Shown: positions 1 to 8,975, counted from the stretch's first letter. The stretch is DNA of 64,000 bases from UBA9926 sp018645765 (GCA_949372755.1 CASIBO010000002.1:679217-743216), one strand, 5' to 3'. The notes: generated from the sequence alone by a model not told the origin. A program made the numbers and translations.

Positions 1-324
1 TCACAGAGCGCCGCGTTGTTGCAGGTTGAGCTGGCAGAGACAGAGCAACGTTTACTTGAGCTTGAAGCACAGAAGACGACGGATGGCTTGCTGACCTTAA
101 GTCCGGAGCAGGCCTTGGCGCTCGAGGCGTTTCAAGATCAAAAATTGAGCATTCGAAAGCAGTTAAGAGAGGTTCGTCATGGTTTGGATCGAGATATTCA
201 GGGTTTGGGGGCCAACCTAAAGCTGATCAATATCGCCGTCATGCCGGTTTTACTGACGGTGTTGCTCGGACTCTATGTGGGGCTTCGAAGGGTTCGGAGA
301 CAGGCGCTTGCCGATGCGGAATAA
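1..324 (+). CDS. GldG-family ABC transporter auxiliary protein, C-terminal fragment
   Basis: The gene enters from the left edge; only about the last 107 residues are visible. The fragment has a charged, heptad-like segment (a probable coiled coil), then a single hydrophobic helix near the end (LLTVLLGLYVGL) and a short basic cytoplasmic tail. This is the usual end of the GldG-like, mostly extracytoplasmic component of an uncharacterised ABC exporter. The assignment rests mainly on the next gene, a DUF4340 protein, because the two normally occur together behind an ABC ATPase and permease. The pair is thought to act at the inner membrane with an unknown substrate. The start and most of the protein lie outside the window. 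Confidence 0.6.
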   Translation, partial: SQSAALLQVELAETEQRLLELEAQKTTDGLLTLSPEQALALEAFQDQKLSIRKQLREVRHGLDRDIQGLGANLKLINIAVMPVLLTVLLGLYVGLRRVRRQALADAE

Positions 325-1366
325 GGTTCTAATTTTGGGTTTGTTACTCGGAATGGGGGTTGCGGTTGTCGTGGACCAACGACAACGATTTGAGACGCCT
401 GTCATGCGTTGGTTGTACCCCGGATTTTTGGAAAGCCTGCCATTGGTGACTGGGCTTCGCCTATCTAAGGCCGGCGATGGCGTTGACCTTGTCTTAGACA
501 ATGGGGTGTGGGTCGTTGCCCAACGATTCAATTACCCGGTCAATGACAAGCAATTATTTCAGTTGCTTGATCAGCTGGGCAAGGCGCGCCTGATCGAGAA
601 AAAGACCACATTGTCGAAACACCATGCTGCGTTGGGTTTGGTGGAAGACTCGAGTGATTCAGCATCGGTTTTGATGTTTCAAGGTGACACCCTATTGAAG
701 CCTGTTGTGATCGGCCAACAAGCCAGCACTCGGCAGGGAACATTTGTCAGGTTTCAATCCGATGATCAAGTTTGGCTTATGGATCAGGCGCTTGAGGTGA
801 GTGGCGCGGCGGCGGATTGGCTCGCACCCAATCTGCTGACGATTAACAATCCGATAATCGAGTCAATTGAATTGAGCAACCCCGGTGAGGCGAATTATCG
901 GGTCGTTCGGGATGAGCGCGATAACTGGGTTTTAGCCGCGACCCCGGAAGGACGAGCGCTACGTTATGAAACGGTGCTGACGCCACTTGCGACAACGGTT
1001 GGACAGCTGCGCCTAATAGATATTGCGCTGCATGATCCGGCGCGCTGGGTGGGGGCTGGCGCTGCGGTGTATCACTTGACTTCGAGCCACCGATTGATCT
1101 TGAAAACAGTGGCAGCAGATAAAAGCCATTGGTTACGCATCGTGGTAGAGGCGGATGAGGTGGGTCATTCAGAGCCGCTGGATAAGACGCCCCAGTCGCA
1201 GGCGGTTGAGCCGCTGCGGTCACCGGCACTGGATCAGGTGTTAGGCCCGAGTCGTGAGGCGCTCGCTCGATTTGACTTTAGGATCGCGAAACGCAATTTT
1301 GACGATTTGAATCGCTCGCTCGAGAGTTTCTTAAAACCTCAGGAGTTGGAGGAAAATGATGGCTGA
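314..1366 (+). CDS. DUF4340 domain-containing protein
   Basis: A membrane-anchored protein of about 350 residues. It starts with one N-terminal hydrophobic segment (VLILGLLLGMGVAVVV) followed by a soluble region presumed periplasmic. The DUF4340 call comes from the repeated 'W..a......d..q...ll..l..' pattern at residues 60-110 and the position after a GldG-like gene. The ATG at 314 is preferred over 275 because it sits just before the membrane segment and overlaps the upstream gene by 11 bases. The last codons overlap the crotonase gene. No catalytic motif is visible and its function is unknown; it is probably an accessory subunit of the same ABC system. Confidence 0.65.
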   Translation: MRNKVLILGLLLGMGVAVVVDQRQRFETPVMRWLYPGFLESLPLVTGLRLSKAGDGVDLVLDNGVWVVAQRFNYPVNDKQLFQLLDQLGKARLIEKKTTLSKHHAALGLVEDSSDSASVLMFQGDTLLKPVVIGQQASTRQGTFVRFQSDDQVWLMDQALEVSGAAADWLAPNLLTINNPIIESIELSNPGEANYRVVRDERDNWVLAATPEGRALRYETVLTPLATTVGQLRLIDIALHDPARWVGAGAAVYHLTSSHRLILKTVAADKSHWLRIVVEADEVGHSEPLDKTPQSQAVEPLRSPALDQVLGPSREALARFDFRIAKRNFDDLNRSLESFLKPQELEENDG

Positions 1367-2138
1367 AGACGTGTTAACAACCCAGCGTTCGAATGATGTT
1401 TTAATCTTAACCTTAAACCGTCCGGAGGCGCTCAATGCGCTTAACTCAGCGCTAATGTTGGCCATTGAAGCCTTCGGTCGATCGATGCTCAACGACCCCG
1501 CCAGAGTGCTCGTGATACGCGGCGCGGGACGTCATTTCTGTGCCGGTGCCGATTTGAAAGCGCCTGCCTCAGACGCGTCTTTGGTTCAGCGAAGGCGGGA
1601 CGCGCAACTTGGCGGCCGCATGCTGCGCGCCATTATTGATATCCCGCAAGTGACTATTGCGGCGGTGCACGGTGCGGCTTTGGGGGGCGGGCTTTGTATC
1701 CCAACCGCCTGCGATTTCAGAATTGCCGCCGATACTGCGGTAGGCGGCTACCCAGAAGTGAACCTGGGCATGAATTTAATGTGGCAATCTGTTGGGCTCT
1801 GCACGCGTTTGGTCGGGCCCGCACGGGCGAAGCGAATGATTATGTTGGGCGAACGATTGGATGCGCAAACCCTTTTAAGCTGGGGGCTTTGGGATGAGGC
1901 CGTGCCGGAAGAACAACTGATGCCTAGGGTGCTTGGGTTGGCCGACACCTATGCGGCGCAACCGCCTATTGCGGTTCAAATGATAAAGCAGACCATTAAT
2001 CAGATTTCAGGCGCCTTAGATCAGGCCATTTTGCACATGGATGCCGATCAGAATTTATTGACCGCCAGCAGTCAGGATCGTGCTCTGGGCATCCAGGGCT
2101 TTTTAGCTGGAACCGCCCCGATGTTCACCGGCGACTAA
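1356..2138 (+). CDS. enoyl-CoA hydratase/isomerase (crotonase) family protein
   Basis: A 260-residue crotonase-fold protein. The CoA/oxyanion-hole segment HFCAGADLK is near residue 62 and the second oxyanion segment ALGGGLC near residue 110. The 'PEV' glutamate equivalent to the second catalytic Glu of enoyl-CoA hydratase is kept, but the first Glu (normally GGGCE) is replaced, and the usual GAGGTQ stretch is absent. It may therefore be an isomerase, hydrolase or other crotonase rather than a classical hydratase. A strong GGAGG lies just upstream of ATGATG. It overlaps the DUF4340 gene by 11 bases and converges on the biotin-carrier gene with a 4-base overlap. Confidence 0.85.
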   Translation: MMAEDVLTTQRSNDVLILTLNRPEALNALNSALMLAIEAFGRSMLNDPARVLVIRGAGRHFCAGADLKAPASDASLVQRRRDAQLGGRMLRAIIDIPQVTIAAVHGAALGGGLCIPTACDFRIAADTAVGGYPEVNLGMNLMWQSVGLCTRLVGPARAKRMIMLGERLDAQTLLSWGLWDEAVPEEQLMPRVLGLADTYAAQPPIAVQMIKQTINQISGALDQAILHMDADQNLLTASSQDRALGIQGFLAGTAPMFTGD

Positions 2139-2359
2139 TCGAGCTCGATGATCGCAAGATCCTGATCTTCATCGACGGCATCACCCGGGGCGACCAAGAT
2201 CGTTTGAATGCGCCCGGAAACAGTGCTTTCGACCGGAATCTCCATTTTCATAGACTCCAAAATCATGAGCTCTGATTCAACTTGGATGGCGTCCCCCTCA
2301 GCAAGCAGGATTTTCCAAACAGTACCCGTGATTTCTGATTTGATTCGCTCAGTGGCCAT
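2135..2359 (-). CDS. stand-alone biotin carrier (acetyl-CoA carboxylase BCCP-like) protein
   Basis: A 74-residue biotinyl domain with the canonical biotinylation motif ESMKM (Lys38) and the flanking glycines of the hammerhead fold. Such free carrier proteins act as carboxyl carriers in acyl-CoA carboxylases. No biotin carboxylase or carboxyltransferase is nearby, so its partner is unknown. The ATG at 2359 is chosen over the in-frame TTG at 2362 because GAGGA lies 7 bases upstream. The 3' end overlaps the convergent crotonase gene through a shared CTAA. It lies 12 bases downstream of the alcohol dehydrogenase and is probably cotranscribed with it. Confidence 0.85.
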   Translation of the reverse strand: MATERIKSEITGTVWKILLAEGDAIQVESELMILESMKMEIPVESTVSGRIQTILVAPGDAVDEDQDLAIIELD

Positions 2360-2371
2360 CAAGGAATCCTC

Positions 2372-3457
2372 TTATTGATCAAACATGATGACATGACGCG
2401 CTTCTTCGCCGCTCTTGAGTGCATGGAGCGCCGTATTAACGTCTGCTAATTTGATGTGCTTTGAGATCATTTGATCGAGATGGAGCTTGCCACTCAGGTA
2501 GAAATCAACGAAGCGCGGCATATCAATTCTGAATCGATTGGAGCCCATGTTAGAGCCCTGTATTTTTTTCTCCATTAAAAAGTCAACGCCATGCAGCTCA
2601 ACCATCGTCCCGACCGGAATCATGCCGATAATGGTTGCCGTGCCACCGCTGCAGAGCATTTGGAAGGCCTGCTCGGCAGTGGCCTTTAAGCCGATCGCTT
2701 CGAAAGTGTAATCGCACCCGCCTTTGGTGAGTTCAAGGACCTCACCAACGGCATTGCCTGAGCGCGCATTGATCGTATGGGTTGCACCGACGGCTTTAGC
2801 CAATTCGAGCTTGCTGTCGACCATATCAACCGCAATCACCATGGATGCGCCCGCAATTGCGGCGCCATTAATCGCCGCGAGCCCAACACCGCCACAGCCG
2901 ATCACGGCGACAATAGAGCCGGGTTCGACGCCCGCTGTATGAAAAACGGCGCCAACGCCGGTGGTCGTGGAGCAGCCAATCAAGGCGGCTCTATCCATCG
3001 GCATATCCTCTCGAACTTTGACCAGTGCATGCTCGTGGATCAGCATCAGCTCGGCGAAGGATGATAGGTTCAAGAATTGATGGACGGTTTCTCCGCCAAT
3101 GCTCAACCGAGATTCGACTTCAGGTGCTCGAGAAACTTCGGGACTCTGGCAAAGCGATAAATGGCCTGTTAGGCATTTGTTGCAATGTCCGCAAAAGGCT
3201 GAGAGACAGGTAATGACATGATCACCCTTTTTAACATAGGTCACATCTTTGCCGACTTCTTCGACGACACCCGCGCTCTCGTGACCTAAAATAGTCGGCA
3301 GCATGTAAGGGTAGGAACCGTCTAAAAAATGCAAATCGCTATGGCAGACACCCGCCGCAATGGGCCGAACGAGGACCTCTCGTGGACCAGGCTTTGAGAT
3401 TTGAACTTCTTCAATCTCCATGGGCTTGTTTTGTTCTCGCAATACAGCTGCTTTCAT
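2372..3457 (-). CDS. zinc-dependent alcohol dehydrogenase
   Basis: A 361-residue medium-chain dehydrogenase. The catalytic zinc ligand Cys38 and the GHE motif (His59-Glu60) are present. Four structural-zinc cysteines are at about residues 89, 92, 95 and 103. The Rossmann nucleotide loop VIGCGGVG follows near residue 190. It oxidises an alcohol or reduces an aldehyde with a nicotinamide cofactor; the substrate cannot be read from the sequence. The layout resembles class III-like and mycothiol/NDMA-type enzymes. It is the first gene of a two-gene unit with the biotin carrier. AGGGAC precedes the ATG. Confidence 0.88.
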   Translation of the reverse strand: MKAAVLREQNKPMEIEEVQISKPGPREVLVRPIAAGVCHSDLHFLDGSYPYMLPTILGHESAGVVEEVGKDVTYVKKGDHVITCLSAFCGHCNKCLTGHLSLCQSPEVSRAPEVESRLSIGGETVHQFLNLSSFAELMLIHEHALVKVREDMPMDRAALIGCSTTTGVGAVFHTAGVEPGSIVAVIGCGGVGLAAINGAAIAGASMVIAVDMVDSKLELAKAVGATHTINARSGNAVGEVLELTKGGCDYTFEAIGLKATAEQAFQMLCSGGTATIIGMIPVGTMVELHGVDFLMEKKIQGSNMGSNRFRIDMPRFVDFYLSGKLHLDQMISKHIKLADVNTALHALKSGEEARHVIMFDQ

Positions 3458-3517
3458 GATGAGTCCCTAGCGCGAATGAAAAACGAAGCTTAAAATTAAC
3501 ACAAAACGAAAGCTGTG

Positions 3518-3546
3518 CGGGCTGAAACTTGAGAAGTTTCAGCCCG
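3518..3546. promoter_or_regulatory. perfect 13-bp hairpin in the folK leader
   Basis: The arms CGGGCTGAAACTT and AAGTTTCAGCCCG are exact reverse complements around a 3-base GAG loop. The hairpin ends only a few bases before the folK ribosome binding site (AGGAGG, about 3550). No T-run follows, so it is not a classical terminator. It could be a leader structure affecting folK expression or an RNA-processing site; the function is not known. Confidence 0.6.
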
Positions 3547-3560
3547 GGCCAGGAGGATCA

Positions 3561-4046
3561 ATGCGGGAGGTTTTTGTAGCGCTTGGGAGTAATCTTGGCG
3601 TGCCGGATCAGAATGTCTTAAGGGCCATGGCGCGTCTGGCGCAACAATTTCCGGAGGGCTTTCGGTCCTCCGAGATTTATCGCACTGAACCGGTTGATAT
3701 GGCCGCCGATGCGACGGACTTTGCGAATGCGGTGGTGGCGTTTCAAAGCGGTCTGCCACTTGAAACCCTACTGTCAAATCTACAAGCGCTTGAAGCGGCG
3801 TTTGGTCGCCCAAAAGACCATGGTAAGAACACGCCGCGGACTTTGGATCTTGATTTAATTGCCGCCGGAGACGAGACCCTTTCGACGCCTGCGCTCACCG
3901 TGCCGCATCCAAAGGTTTTGGATCGACGCTTCGTACTCCAGCCGCTCCAGGATATCGCCCCGGAATTTCGATTTCCGGGGATCAATGAGCGGTTGACGAT
4001 TCTGATTCAGCGCGCGCCCAGTTTGGGCATAGCCCTTTGGGGCTAA
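3561..4046 (+). CDS. folK: 2-amino-4-hydroxy-6-hydroxymethyldihydropteridine pyrophosphokinase
   Basis: HPPK transfers pyrophosphate from ATP to 6-hydroxymethyl-7,8-dihydropterin in folate synthesis. The family's markers are all present: N-terminal VALGSNLG, the GR.K..KNTPRTLDLDL catalytic segment near residues 85-102, and the VPHP...RRFVL.PL.DIAP segment near residue 115. The length of 161 residues is normal. A good AGGAGG site precedes the ATG, with a 13-bp hairpin just upstream. It stands alone here, apart from folB or panB, and overlaps the convergent acyl-CoA synthetase by 4 bases at its stop codon. Confidence 0.95.
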   Translation: MREVFVALGSNLGVPDQNVLRAMARLAQQFPEGFRSSEIYRTEPVDMAADATDFANAVVAFQSGLPLETLLSNLQALEAAFGRPKDHGKNTPRTLDLDLIAAGDETLSTPALTVPHPKVLDRRFVLQPLQDIAPEFRFPGINERLTILIQRAPSLGIALWG

Positions 4047-5575
4047 ATGATCAACGACGATCGATTTTCCCAATACGGCGCACGAAGTTTTGCTTTATAG
4101 AGCTTGCCCGTGGGGTGCCTGGGTAGGGCCTCGATGAATTCGATGCTCTTAGGGCACTTGATATGGGATAGGTTGGCGCGACAAAACGCGATCAGCTTTT
4201 CGGCGAGGGCATCCGATTCTTGGGTTTTATAAAGCGGGTCGAGCTCAACCACAGCTTTTACCGCTTCGCCGAAATCCGTATCCGGGACGCCAAATACAGC
4301 GGCATCGAGGACAGCTTCATGGCTCACGAGCAGATCTTCGATCTCTTGCGGGTAGATGTTGACGCCGCCAGAGATGATCATGAAGGACTTGCGATCCTTC
4401 AAATACAAGTAGCCAGCATCATCCAGATAGCCCATATCGCCTAATGTTGTATAGCCTTGGGGCGATTTGGCGTCGGCAGTTTTGGCCTCGTCTTTGAAAT
4501 AGCTGAAATCAGTGCCGTTTTCAAAGTAGACGCTACCGATGGCGCCAGCAGGTAAGACATTATAGTGATCGTCCAAAATTCGGAGGGTGCCATGAAAGGC
4601 GCGGCCCACACTGCCTGGATGAGTGAGCGACTCGGCGCTGGTAATGGCGGTTGATCCGTTCGACTCGGTCCCTGAGTAATACTCGTACAGAATGTTCCCC
4701 CACCAGGCGATCATGGCTTGCTTGACTTCAATGGGGCATGGGGCTGCTGCGTGGATTGCATACTGAAGGCTACTGAGATCCGCACTGTCGCGAGCTGATT
4801 GGGGAAGCGCCAGCAATCGGTTGAACATGGTTGGGACCCATTGACTGTGGGTGATGCGATGCTGCTCGATGAGTCTAAGGGCCTGCTGGGCATCAAATTT
4901 CCGCATGATGACCGACGTGCCGCCTAGGCGAGAAACCATTAGGTTGTACCGTAAAGGCGCTGAGTGATAGAGCGGCGCGGTAGAGAGGTATTTTGTATTG
5001 TCATCAACGCCATGCATCGCGATGCGTTTCGCAATCAGATCGGACACTGTGCCCACTGGGGATAGGGGCAGATCAAACCGCACGCCTTTTGGAAGGCCGG
5101 TCGTGCCGGAGGAATAAATCATTTCGGCGCCCTCACGCGCATCGGCCTGAGGGGTGATCGGAAAGTCTGAAATGGCCGTGCCCCAGGAAAGACTTGGACC
5201 CTGGTCAAGCGTTACCACGGTCAAATTTGGGGGTAGCGTTAAGTTTGTTTGGTCCAAAATGGATTGCTTGGTGAACAGCACACGGGCTTCACAGTTTTCA
5301 AGAATGTAATTGACTTCCATCGCCTGAAAGAACGTGCTGATCGGGGTGAAGTACAGTCCTGAGCGTTGAGCAGCCCAGGCAATGGTTAAAAATCGAAGGT
5401 CATTGTCTAACAGGATGGCAATGCCATCTCGGTGCTTCAGACCGAGACTGGATAAAAAATGCGCGGTTTGATTGGACTGCTCGTCCAATTGGCGATAGGT
5501 AGTCTGTTGCGCGCCGTCATCAGAAACAAAGGCGAGCTTATTGGGACGCAGTTGACTGTGGAGGCCTGGATGCAT
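4043..5575 (-). CDS. AMP-dependent acyl-CoA synthetase/ligase
   Basis: A 510-residue member of the ANL adenylating family, which activates a carboxylic acid to acyl-AMP and then acyl-CoA. The P-loop-like motif YSSGTTGLPKGV is near residue 165, the YYSGTES adenine-binding motif near residue 295, the hinge region ..GGVNIYPQEIE near residue 405, and the C-terminal catalytic lysine motif PTGKLYK near residue 490. The substrate (fatty, aromatic or other acid) cannot be told. It lies 9 bases behind the DUF1820 gene on the same strand. The ribosome binding site is weak. Confidence 0.88.
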   Translation of the reverse strand: MHPGLHSQLRPNKLAFVSDDGAQQTTYRQLDEQSNQTAHFLSSLGLKHRDGIAILLDNDLRFLTIAWAAQRSGLYFTPISTFFQAMEVNYILENCEARVLFTKQSILDQTNLTLPPNLTVVTLDQGPSLSWGTAISDFPITPQADAREGAEMIYSSGTTGLPKGVRFDLPLSPVGTVSDLIAKRIAMHGVDDNTKYLSTAPLYHSAPLRYNLMVSRLGGTSVIMRKFDAQQALRLIEQHRITHSQWVPTMFNRLLALPQSARDSADLSSLQYAIHAAAPCPIEVKQAMIAWWGNILYEYYSGTESNGSTAITSAESLTHPGSVGRAFHGTLRILDDHYNVLPAGAIGSVYFENGTDFSYFKDEAKTADAKSPQGYTTLGDMGYLDDAGYLYLKDRKSFMIISGGVNIYPQEIEDLLVSHEAVLDAAVFGVPDTDFGEAVKAVVELDPLYKTQESDALAEKLIAFCRANLSHIKCPKSIEFIEALPRHPTGKLYKAKLRAPYWENRSSLII

Positions 5576-5584
5576 CGATCGAAG

Positions 5585-5917
5585 TTAGTCTTTGCCACTA
5601 CCCTTGGGGTTGAAGGCGGGCATCGGGAAGGGCGCAATATTGCCCTTGGCCTCGGAAATTTTTCCGACCCCTTCTTTAGCCACCTCGTCGATTCGGACGA
5701 TTGAATGCATGGGGAGGTAGCTGCGTTTTACGCCATCAAATTCGGCCTTTAACTTTTCTTCACTGGGGTCGACCAACATACCGGAGCGTTCCCCAAAAAC
5801 CAGTTCCTCAATTTCAATGAAGCCATAAAGATCTGATTGGTAGATTTGGCGAGCAAAGATTTCGAAAATCTGCCCCTGATTATAGAAAATGACTTTGTAG
5901 GTAGGGTAGCTAGGCAT
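5585..5917 (-). CDS. DUF1820 family protein
   Basis: A conserved gammaproteobacterial protein of about 110 residues with no known function. The strongly conserved core is recognisable: QGQIFEIFARQIYQSDLYGF, then a VDPSEEKLK.EF.GVKRSY.P.H.I.RIDEV segment. The ATG at 5917 is chosen over a TTG at 5932. There is no signal peptide or membrane segment. It is divergent from miaB and followed closely by an acyl-CoA synthetase gene. Confidence 0.85.
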   Translation of the reverse strand: MPSYPTYKVIFYNQGQIFEIFARQIYQSDLYGFIEIEELVFGERSGMLVDPSEEKLKAEFDGVKRSYLPMHSIVRIDEVAKEGVGKISEAKGNIAPFPMPAFNPKGSGKD

Positions 5918-6034
5918 AGTTCGGATGCTCAATATTTCAATAGACCAGTGGTGTAAAGCAAAGCCTTTGGTTCGGGAGTATAGCGCGAACCATGGTGAAA
6001 TATCAGGTCTGCCAAGGGATTTTTCAAGACGCTA

Positions 6035-7450
6035 GTGGTTCGTGACTGTCCGGAATATAATGCGAGTCCCAATCAATCATGGTGTGAGACTTTGAGCCTT
6101 CAACCCAAATTATTTATCAAGACCCATGGCTGTCAGATGAATGAGTATGATTCCTCTAAAATGGCAGATCTATTGGGTGCAACCGATGGGTATGTGCTCA
6201 CTGACGTTGAGGCCGAAGCAGATTTACTATTGCTCAATACCTGCTCCATTCGAGAAAAAGCTCAGGAAAAAGTCTTCCATCAATTGGGTCGATGGAAAAA
6301 ACTGAAGGAGGCTAAGCCGTCTTTGAAGATTGGTGTTGGCGGTTGTGTTGCCAGTCAAGAAGGCCAAGCGATCCAAGTTAGAGCGCCCTACGTGGATTTA
6401 ATCTTCGGTCCGCAAACGCTCCATCGTCTGCCAGCGATGCTGAAGACGCATCGAGACAGCGCGCAAGCTGTGATTGATGTGAGCTTCCCGGAGATCGAAA
6501 AATTCGATCGCCTGCCTGAGCCCTCTGTCGACGGGCCATCCGCGTTTGTTTCGATCATGGAAGGCTGCAGTAAGTACTGTACATTTTGCGTGGTGCCCTA
6601 CACTCGGGGTGAGGAGGTCAGCCGCCCTTTAATTGATGTCGTTCGGGAAGTCATTCAGCTGGCAGAAAAAGGGGTGCGCGAAGTCAATTTACTGGGTCAA
6701 AACGTTAACGCCTATCGCGGCAAGCTGGAAGGCGATCAATTTGCGGATTTGGCCTATTTGATTGCAACCGTTGCGCAGATCCCCGGAATCGATCGGATTC
6801 GCTATACAACCTCACACCCGATGGAATTCACCGACAGTTTGATTGACCTCTATGCTGAAGTGCCAGAATTGGTCAGTCATCTGCATTTGCCAGTTCAAAG
6901 CGGCTCAGACCGTATTTTGGCTCGAATGAAGCGGGGTCACACCATCTTGGAGTACAAGTCCAAGATACGACGGCTGAGAGCAATACGGCCTGACATCAGC
7001 TTGTCTTCAGACTTTATCATTGGCTTCCCAGGAGAAACCGATGAAGATTTCGCAGCCACTATGAGCCTCATAGAAGCGCTGGGTTTTGATCACTCCTTTA
7101 GTTTTATCTTTAGCGCCCGACCGGGAACCCCGGCGGCAGAGTTGCCCGATGAGACGCCCATGGATGTTAAAAAAGCGCGACTAAATATCCTGCAAGCTCG
7201 GATTCTGCAGCATGCCATGCTGATTAGTCGGCGCATGGTGGGCACAGAACAAGTTGTCCTGGTGACCGGAGTGTCCAAAAGAGATCCAGGCCAGCTGCAA
7301 GGTCGAACCGAAAATAATCGGGTCGTGAATTTTAGATCGGATGATGCGGCCCTTATTGGTGGGTTCAGTCGGATCAATGTGACCGAGGCCTTACCCAACT
7401 CCCTGCGCGGAGACTGGGTTAGTGCGGTTGATACAGGTGCGATCCATTGA
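6035..7450 (+). CDS. miaB: tRNA-2-methylthio-N6-dimethylallyladenosine synthase MiaB
   Basis: A radical-SAM methylthiotransferase that adds the 2-methylthio group to i6A37 of tRNAs. The N-terminal UPF0004 domain begins FIKTHGCQMNEYDS. The radical-SAM cluster motif C-x3-C-x2-C occurs in EGCSKYCTFCVVPYTRG near residue 180, and a TRAM domain closes the protein. The annotated GTG start gives about 20 extra residues before the conserved region; a TTG at 6092 is a plausible alternative start, so the N-terminus is uncertain. It heads the miaB-phoH-ybeY-corC-lnt operon, and its stop overlaps the phoH start (TTGA). Confidence 0.95.
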   Translation: MVRDCPEYNASPNQSWCETLSLQPKLFIKTHGCQMNEYDSSKMADLLGATDGYVLTDVEAEADLLLLNTCSIREKAQEKVFHQLGRWKKLKEAKPSLKIGVGGCVASQEGQAIQVRAPYVDLIFGPQTLHRLPAMLKTHRDSAQAVIDVSFPEIEKFDRLPEPSVDGPSAFVSIMEGCSKYCTFCVVPYTRGEEVSRPLIDVVREVIQLAEKGVREVNLLGQNVNAYRGKLEGDQFADLAYLIATVAQIPGIDRIRYTTSHPMEFTDSLIDLYAEVPELVSHLHLPVQSGSDRILARMKRGHTILEYKSKIRRLRAIRPDISLSSDFIIGFPGETDEDFAATMSLIEALGFDHSFSFIFSARPGTPAAELPDETPMDVKKARLNILQARILQHAMLISRRMVGTEQVVLVTGVSKRDPGQLQGRTENNRVVNFRSDDAALIGGFSRINVTEALPNSLRGDWVSAVDTGAIH

Positions 7451-8442
7451 GTATTCAATCGGTTCCAGGATCCAATGTTGATGCCCGCGTTAAGAAGGTC
7501 ATTAAACTTGAACCGAATAATTCCGATCATTTGTCGGCACTGTGCGGGCCTTTCGATAAAAACCTTCGACAGATTGAATCCCGTTTAGACGTCAAAATTA
7601 AAAATCGTGGACACGAATTCGAGATTCAAGGGGATCAGAAAACGGTGGGCGCCTGTCTTGAGCTGCTCAAGCAGTTGTATCGAGAAGTGATCAATGGCGG
7701 TGAGCTGAGTCCTGAGACGCTTCATTTATTTCTCCAAGAGTCGGGTGTCGAGGCGATTACGGACGGGCAAGACCCGTCCAGTCAACTGATCAAGACGCGT
7801 AAGAAATCAATTAAACCTCGAGGCGATAATCAGAATGCGTATGTCACTGCTATCCGAACGCATGACATCAATTTTGGTATCGGGCCGGCTGGCACGGGGA
7901 AAACGTTTTTGGCCGTGGCCTGTGCTGTCGAGGCTTTTGAACAAGAACGAGTAGGGCGGATACTGCTGGTCCGACCTGCGGTCGAGGCGGGTGAGAAATT
8001 AGGCTTTCTGCCGGGCGACTTGAGCCAAAAGATCGATCCTTACCTCAGGCCCTTGTACGACGCGCTGTACGAATTATTCGGCTTTGAGCGGGTTGAGAAG
8101 TTAATTGAGAAGGGCTTTATTGAAGTTGCCCCGCTGGCCTATATGCGTGGCAGAACGCTGAATGATTCTTTTATCATTCTGGACGAAAGTCAAAATACAA
8201 CCGTTGAGCAAATGAAAATGTTCTTGACCCGGATTGGGTTTGGCTCGACCGTGGTGGTCACCGGTGATGTGACGCAGGTGGATCTACCACCTCGAACCCA
8301 GTCCGGGCTCAAACATGTGATGCGGGTGCTGGATGGTGTCAAAGGCCTATCCTTTACGCACTTTTCCTCTCGAGACGTTGTGCGGCATCCGCTGGTCCAA
8401 AGGATTGTCGAAGCGTATCAAGCCTTTGAAGATCGCGATTAA
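7447..8442 (+). CDS. ybeZ: PhoH-like ATPase (YbeZ)
   Basis: A 331-residue PhoH-family P-loop ATPase, usually coupled to YbeY in RNA and ribosome maturation. A KH-like N-terminal region (about residues 15-90) precedes the ATPase domain, with Walker A GPAGTGKT at residues 146-153 and Walker B FIILDESQN near residue 235. The start codon is TTG, overlapping the miaB stop codon by 4 bases, which implies translational coupling. ybeY follows after 20 bases. Confidence 0.93.
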   Translation: MSIQSVPGSNVDARVKKVIKLEPNNSDHLSALCGPFDKNLRQIESRLDVKIKNRGHEFEIQGDQKTVGACLELLKQLYREVINGGELSPETLHLFLQESGVEAITDGQDPSSQLIKTRKKSIKPRGDNQNAYVTAIRTHDINFGIGPAGTGKTFLAVACAVEAFEQERVGRILLVRPAVEAGEKLGFLPGDLSQKIDPYLRPLYDALYELFGFERVEKLIEKGFIEVAPLAYMRGRTLNDSFIILDESQNTTVEQMKMFLTRIGFGSTVVVTGDVTQVDLPPRTQSGLKHVMRVLDGVKGLSFTHFSSRDVVRHPLVQRIVEAYQAFEDRD

Positions 8443-8462
8443 ACCGCAGTTAGGTTCAAAGC

Positions 8463-8975
8463 ATGATGCCCCTACAAATCGATTTTCAGCAAAGGGACCT
8501 TTGTCCAGCGGATATTGCCTGTGACGCCGCCATGCCTTTGATTCAAACGATGATGGCGTCGACTTGGCAAAAAACAGTGGCGCAAGGCTTGGCGGTAAAT
8601 TTTCCGCAGGCCCAACGGTTCAGCGTTTGCATCCGATTTGTTGATCCTGCTGAATCACGGGCGTTAAACGAAAGCTACCGAGGACGGGATTACCCGACCA
8701 ATGTATTGTCGTTTACAACCAATATGCTCGATGAAGCGCGCTGCTTGGATCTCGGCGACTTGGTGATTTGCGGGATGTGTTTGGTGGACGAGGCGGCAGA
8801 CCAAGGTAAAACGATATCGGATCATTTTTTACACTTAGTCTTGCATGGCATTCTGCACCTGATTGGGTATGATCACGAAATCGAAGCCGATGCGGTGACA
8901 ATGGAATCGCTAGAAGTGGCCGTGTTAAAAGAAGTTGGCGTTCAAGATCCGTATGAGGTGATTGTCGATGAGTGA
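8463..8975 (+). CDS. ybeY: endoribonuclease YbeY
   Basis: The single-strand endoribonuclease involved in 16S rRNA 3' processing and ribosome quality control. The zinc-binding signature H-x3-H-x5-DH is intact in HGILHLIGYDHE near residue 129. The region around NESYRGRDYPTNVLSF is also typical. The length of 170 residues is normal. The ATG at 8463 is followed by a second at 8466; either could be used. The gene overlaps corC by 8 bases. Confidence 0.94.
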   Translation: MMPLQIDFQQRDLCPADIACDAAMPLIQTMMASTWQKTVAQGLAVNFPQAQRFSVCIRFVDPAESRALNESYRGRDYPTNVLSFTTNMLDEARCLDLGDLVICGMCLVDEAADQGKTISDHFLHLVLHGILHLIGYDHEIEADAVTMESLEVAVLKEVGVQDPYEVIVDE

